From NCBI GenBank assembly GCA_041675505.1, contig JBAYTR010000002.1:248001-312000 (forward strand): a stretch of 64,000 nt of DNA. Direction: 5' to 3'. The notes beneath the pieces were generated by a model. It was not told the origin of the DNA and did no database searches. It saw only the letters and a program-made list of their open reading frames with translations. Below, in pieces: positions 62,589 to 64,000 of the stretch (its first letter is position 1; each line of letters opens with the position of its first letter). Position numbers and translations under genes: made by a program. Origin of the DNA: JAGPCK01 sp041675505 (lineage in GTDB: Bacteria > Bacteroidota > Bacteroidia > UKL13-3).

Positions 62589-64000
62589 ATGTTACCTGAA
62601 AAAAACCTTACGGACATTATTTTTCTCGTCAATAAAGATTTAGCCATAACCGGCTACTTTGCTGAGAACAAGTCTTCTCTTTTTACCACACCTGAAGCAT
62701 TTTTAGGCAAAAAGATAAGTGACATTTTTTCTAAGGATGAAGCTGAATTATTTACGTCAAAACTACGTGAAGTAATTAAAAGCAATAAATCAGTACATAT
62801 AGAATATGATTTAACTATTGCCGGAGAAATAAGGTATTACAGAGCTGAGTTCAAACCAGCCACAGAATCTGCAGACGATGAAATTAGTGAGGTTGTTGTG
62901 CTTATAAACGACACAACTGAATACCAGCGTAAGGAAAAACTTTTTATTCAAACAAAAGAACGGTTCAAGACCATATTCGACAACTCTTTTTCCGGAATCG
63001 CCCTAACTGATATGGAAGGTAATCTTTTGGAGTGTAATGAGGCTTTTTGTCGTTTGTTAGAAGAAACGGAAGAAAACCTCCGCAGAAAAAATTTCAGGTC
63101 GTTCACACATTCTGACGACTTAGAAAATGAATCTAAGCAAATTGATGAGCTACTTAAAAACAAAGCCAATAATTACAGATTAACAAAAAGGTGTATCACT
63201 GCAACCAAAAAAACACGGTGGGTAGATGCATCTGTTTCGATAATATTTGATACTTACGCTCAACCTCAAAACCTGCTGCTAATTTTCAACGACATTTCAA
63301 CTCCGGTTCAAACCAGAAATGAGTTAGAGCAATCCAACCTTGCAAAAGATAAATTATTGGCCATTATCGGCCACGACCTCAGAAGCCCGATGAGTTCAAT
63401 AACAGGGCTAATTGAGCTGCTGAAAATAGGTGATAAAAATGAGCAGGAGGAAATAATAAGTATGATTGAACTCTCCGCAACAAGGGCAATTGATTTACTG
63501 GAAGACTTGCTTTGTTGGGGGAAAACCCAAAAGGGCGTGTTGGATATGGAAACTGTTCCTGTAAATATTAATACCCTGCTTCAAGAATCAATTACCTACA
63601 TTAAAGCCAATGCTGAAGCAAAATCCATCAACATCAATTTTACCGGAGAAGAAAATATTATTGTTAACCTTGACCGCAACATGATTTTAACTGCCATACG
63701 CAATGTGTTTTCGAATGCTGTTAAGTTTACCCCTTTAGGAGGAGATGTCTTTTGCACAACAAAAATTCTTGCTAAAGAATGCATAATAGAAATAAAAGAT
63801 ACTGGAATAGGAATGGACAATGAAGTTAAGAAAACTCTGTTTCAGGTAAGTTCTAACAAAAGTAGAAAGGGTACTGCAAATGAACAAGGCAGCGGATTAG
63901 GCTTACTTATTTGCAAAGAATTTGTGCACAAACACAATGGCCGGGTTGAAGTGGAAAGCGAAAAAGACAAAGGAAGTACGTTTCGTATCATCCTGCCATT
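62589..64000 (+). CDS. PAS-domain sensor histidine kinase (3' end outside window)
   Basis: Open from the ATG at 62589 to the window end (470 codons), with no stop reached. Two PAS-like domains: residues about 5-115 (DIIFLVNKDLAITGYF) and about 125-240 (FKTIFDNSFSGIALTDMEGN, WVDASVSIIF). The H box is LLAIIGHDLRSPMSSITGLI (His near 262); HATPase motifs are NVFSNAVKFTPLGG, DTGIGMDN and SGLGLLICKEF. The kinase core is nearly complete at the edge. No membrane span was seen, so it is cytosolic. Signal and partner unknown. Confidence 0.9.
   Translation, partial: MLPEKNLTDIIFLVNKDLAITGYFAENKSSLFTTPEAFLGKKISDIFSKDEAELFTSKLREVIKSNKSVHIEYDLTIAGEIRYYRAEFKPATESADDEISEVVVLINDTTEYQRKEKLFIQTKERFKTIFDNSFSGIALTDMEGNLLECNEAFCRLLEETEENLRRKNFRSFTHSDDLENESKQIDELLKNKANNYRLTKRCITATKKTRWVDASVSIIFDTYAQPQNLLLIFNDISTPVQTRNELEQSNLAKDKLLAIIGHDLRSPMSSITGLIELLKIGDKNEQEEIISMIELSATRAIDLLEDLLCWGKTQKGVLDMETVPVNINTLLQESITYIKANAEAKSININFTGEENIIVNLDRNMILTAIRNVFSNAVKFTPLGGDVFCTTKILAKECIIEIKDTGIGMDNEVKKTLFQVSSNKSRKGTANEQGSGLGLLICKEFVHKHNGRVEVESEKDKGSTFRIILP

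Overview
This 64 kb window comes from a member of the phylum Bacteroidota. The strongest signs are type IX secretion (T9SS): a 2,394-residue SprA translocon protein, a PorP/SprF family protein, an OmpA/PorE-like protein, one type-B cargo (2,059 residues) and four cargo proteins with type-A C-terminal sorting domains (YPNP motifs). Supporting signs are promoters of the Bacteroidota form TTG-N19-TAnnTTTG (best case in front of tRNA-Glu), the menaquinone genes menA/menC, an atpD-atpC pair apart from the other ATP synthase genes, a tRNA gene without encoded CCA, and almost no Shine-Dalgarno signals. Genus cannot be fixed from the sequence; a gliding or T9SS-bearing free-living lineage is plausible.

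Layout. 1-8.1 kb: cell-surface glycan genes (a truncated methyltransferase at the left edge, a C-methyltransferase, a GDP-mannose-dehydratase-like epimerase, a DPM1-like glycosyltransferase, another methyltransferase, a large membrane protein) with a T9SS-secreted seven-blade FG-GAP protein in their midst. 8.0-10.1 kb: two tandem LamG T9SS cargo paralogues. 10.1-14.7 kb: YkgJ, DjlA-like, cyclophilin, a TPR histidine kinase and a bestrophin. 14.7-25.1 kb: an apparent operon of giant PKD/Ig adhesin, PorP/SprF and OmpA/PorE-like protein, i.e. a cargo with its outer-membrane partners. 25.4-33.2 kb: tRNA-Glu, gap, idi, an MBOAT/SGNH acyl-transfer pair and gcvP. 33.5-37.5 kb: a DUF4397 T9SS protein, a GT-C-like membrane protein and an orphan secreted protein. 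37.5-43.9 kb: a CvfB-like S1 protein, then a tightly coupled run of a CsgG-like lipoprotein, an LPP20 lipoprotein, a small secreted protein, menA and menC. 43.8-52.5 kb: vanZ-like, gcvH, sprA, ruvA. 52.6-57.4 kb: mmcQ/yjbR, a MORN-type lipoprotein, pdxJ, a GNAT, a 39-unit heptanucleotide satellite, a Pif1-like helicase and an orphan lipoprotein flanked by repeats. 57.5-64 kb: a hybrid TPR histidine kinase, atpC, atpD, a 3-methyladenine glycosylase and a PAS histidine kinase cut by the right edge.

How the parts fit. SprA is the outer-membrane translocon of T9SS; the PorP/SprF and PorE-like proteins probably escort or anchor the giant adhesin; the type-A cargo (FG-GAP, two LamG, DUF4397) would leave by the same route. 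The glycan, MBOAT/SGNH and GT-C genes point to a decorated cell surface. The most unusual non-coding features are a 273-bp perfectly phased 7-nt satellite just upstream of the GNAT-pdxJ promoter, a terminator-like hairpin inside the ruvA leader, imperfect 60-bp repeats flanking an AT-rich orphan lipoprotein gene, and two genes whose predicted transcription start falls on the ATG. No CRISPR, prophage or transposase was seen, and no obviously new enzymatic system could be proven from sequence alone; the CsgG/LPP20 lipoprotein set coupled to menaquinone genes is the best candidate for an undescribed functional unit.
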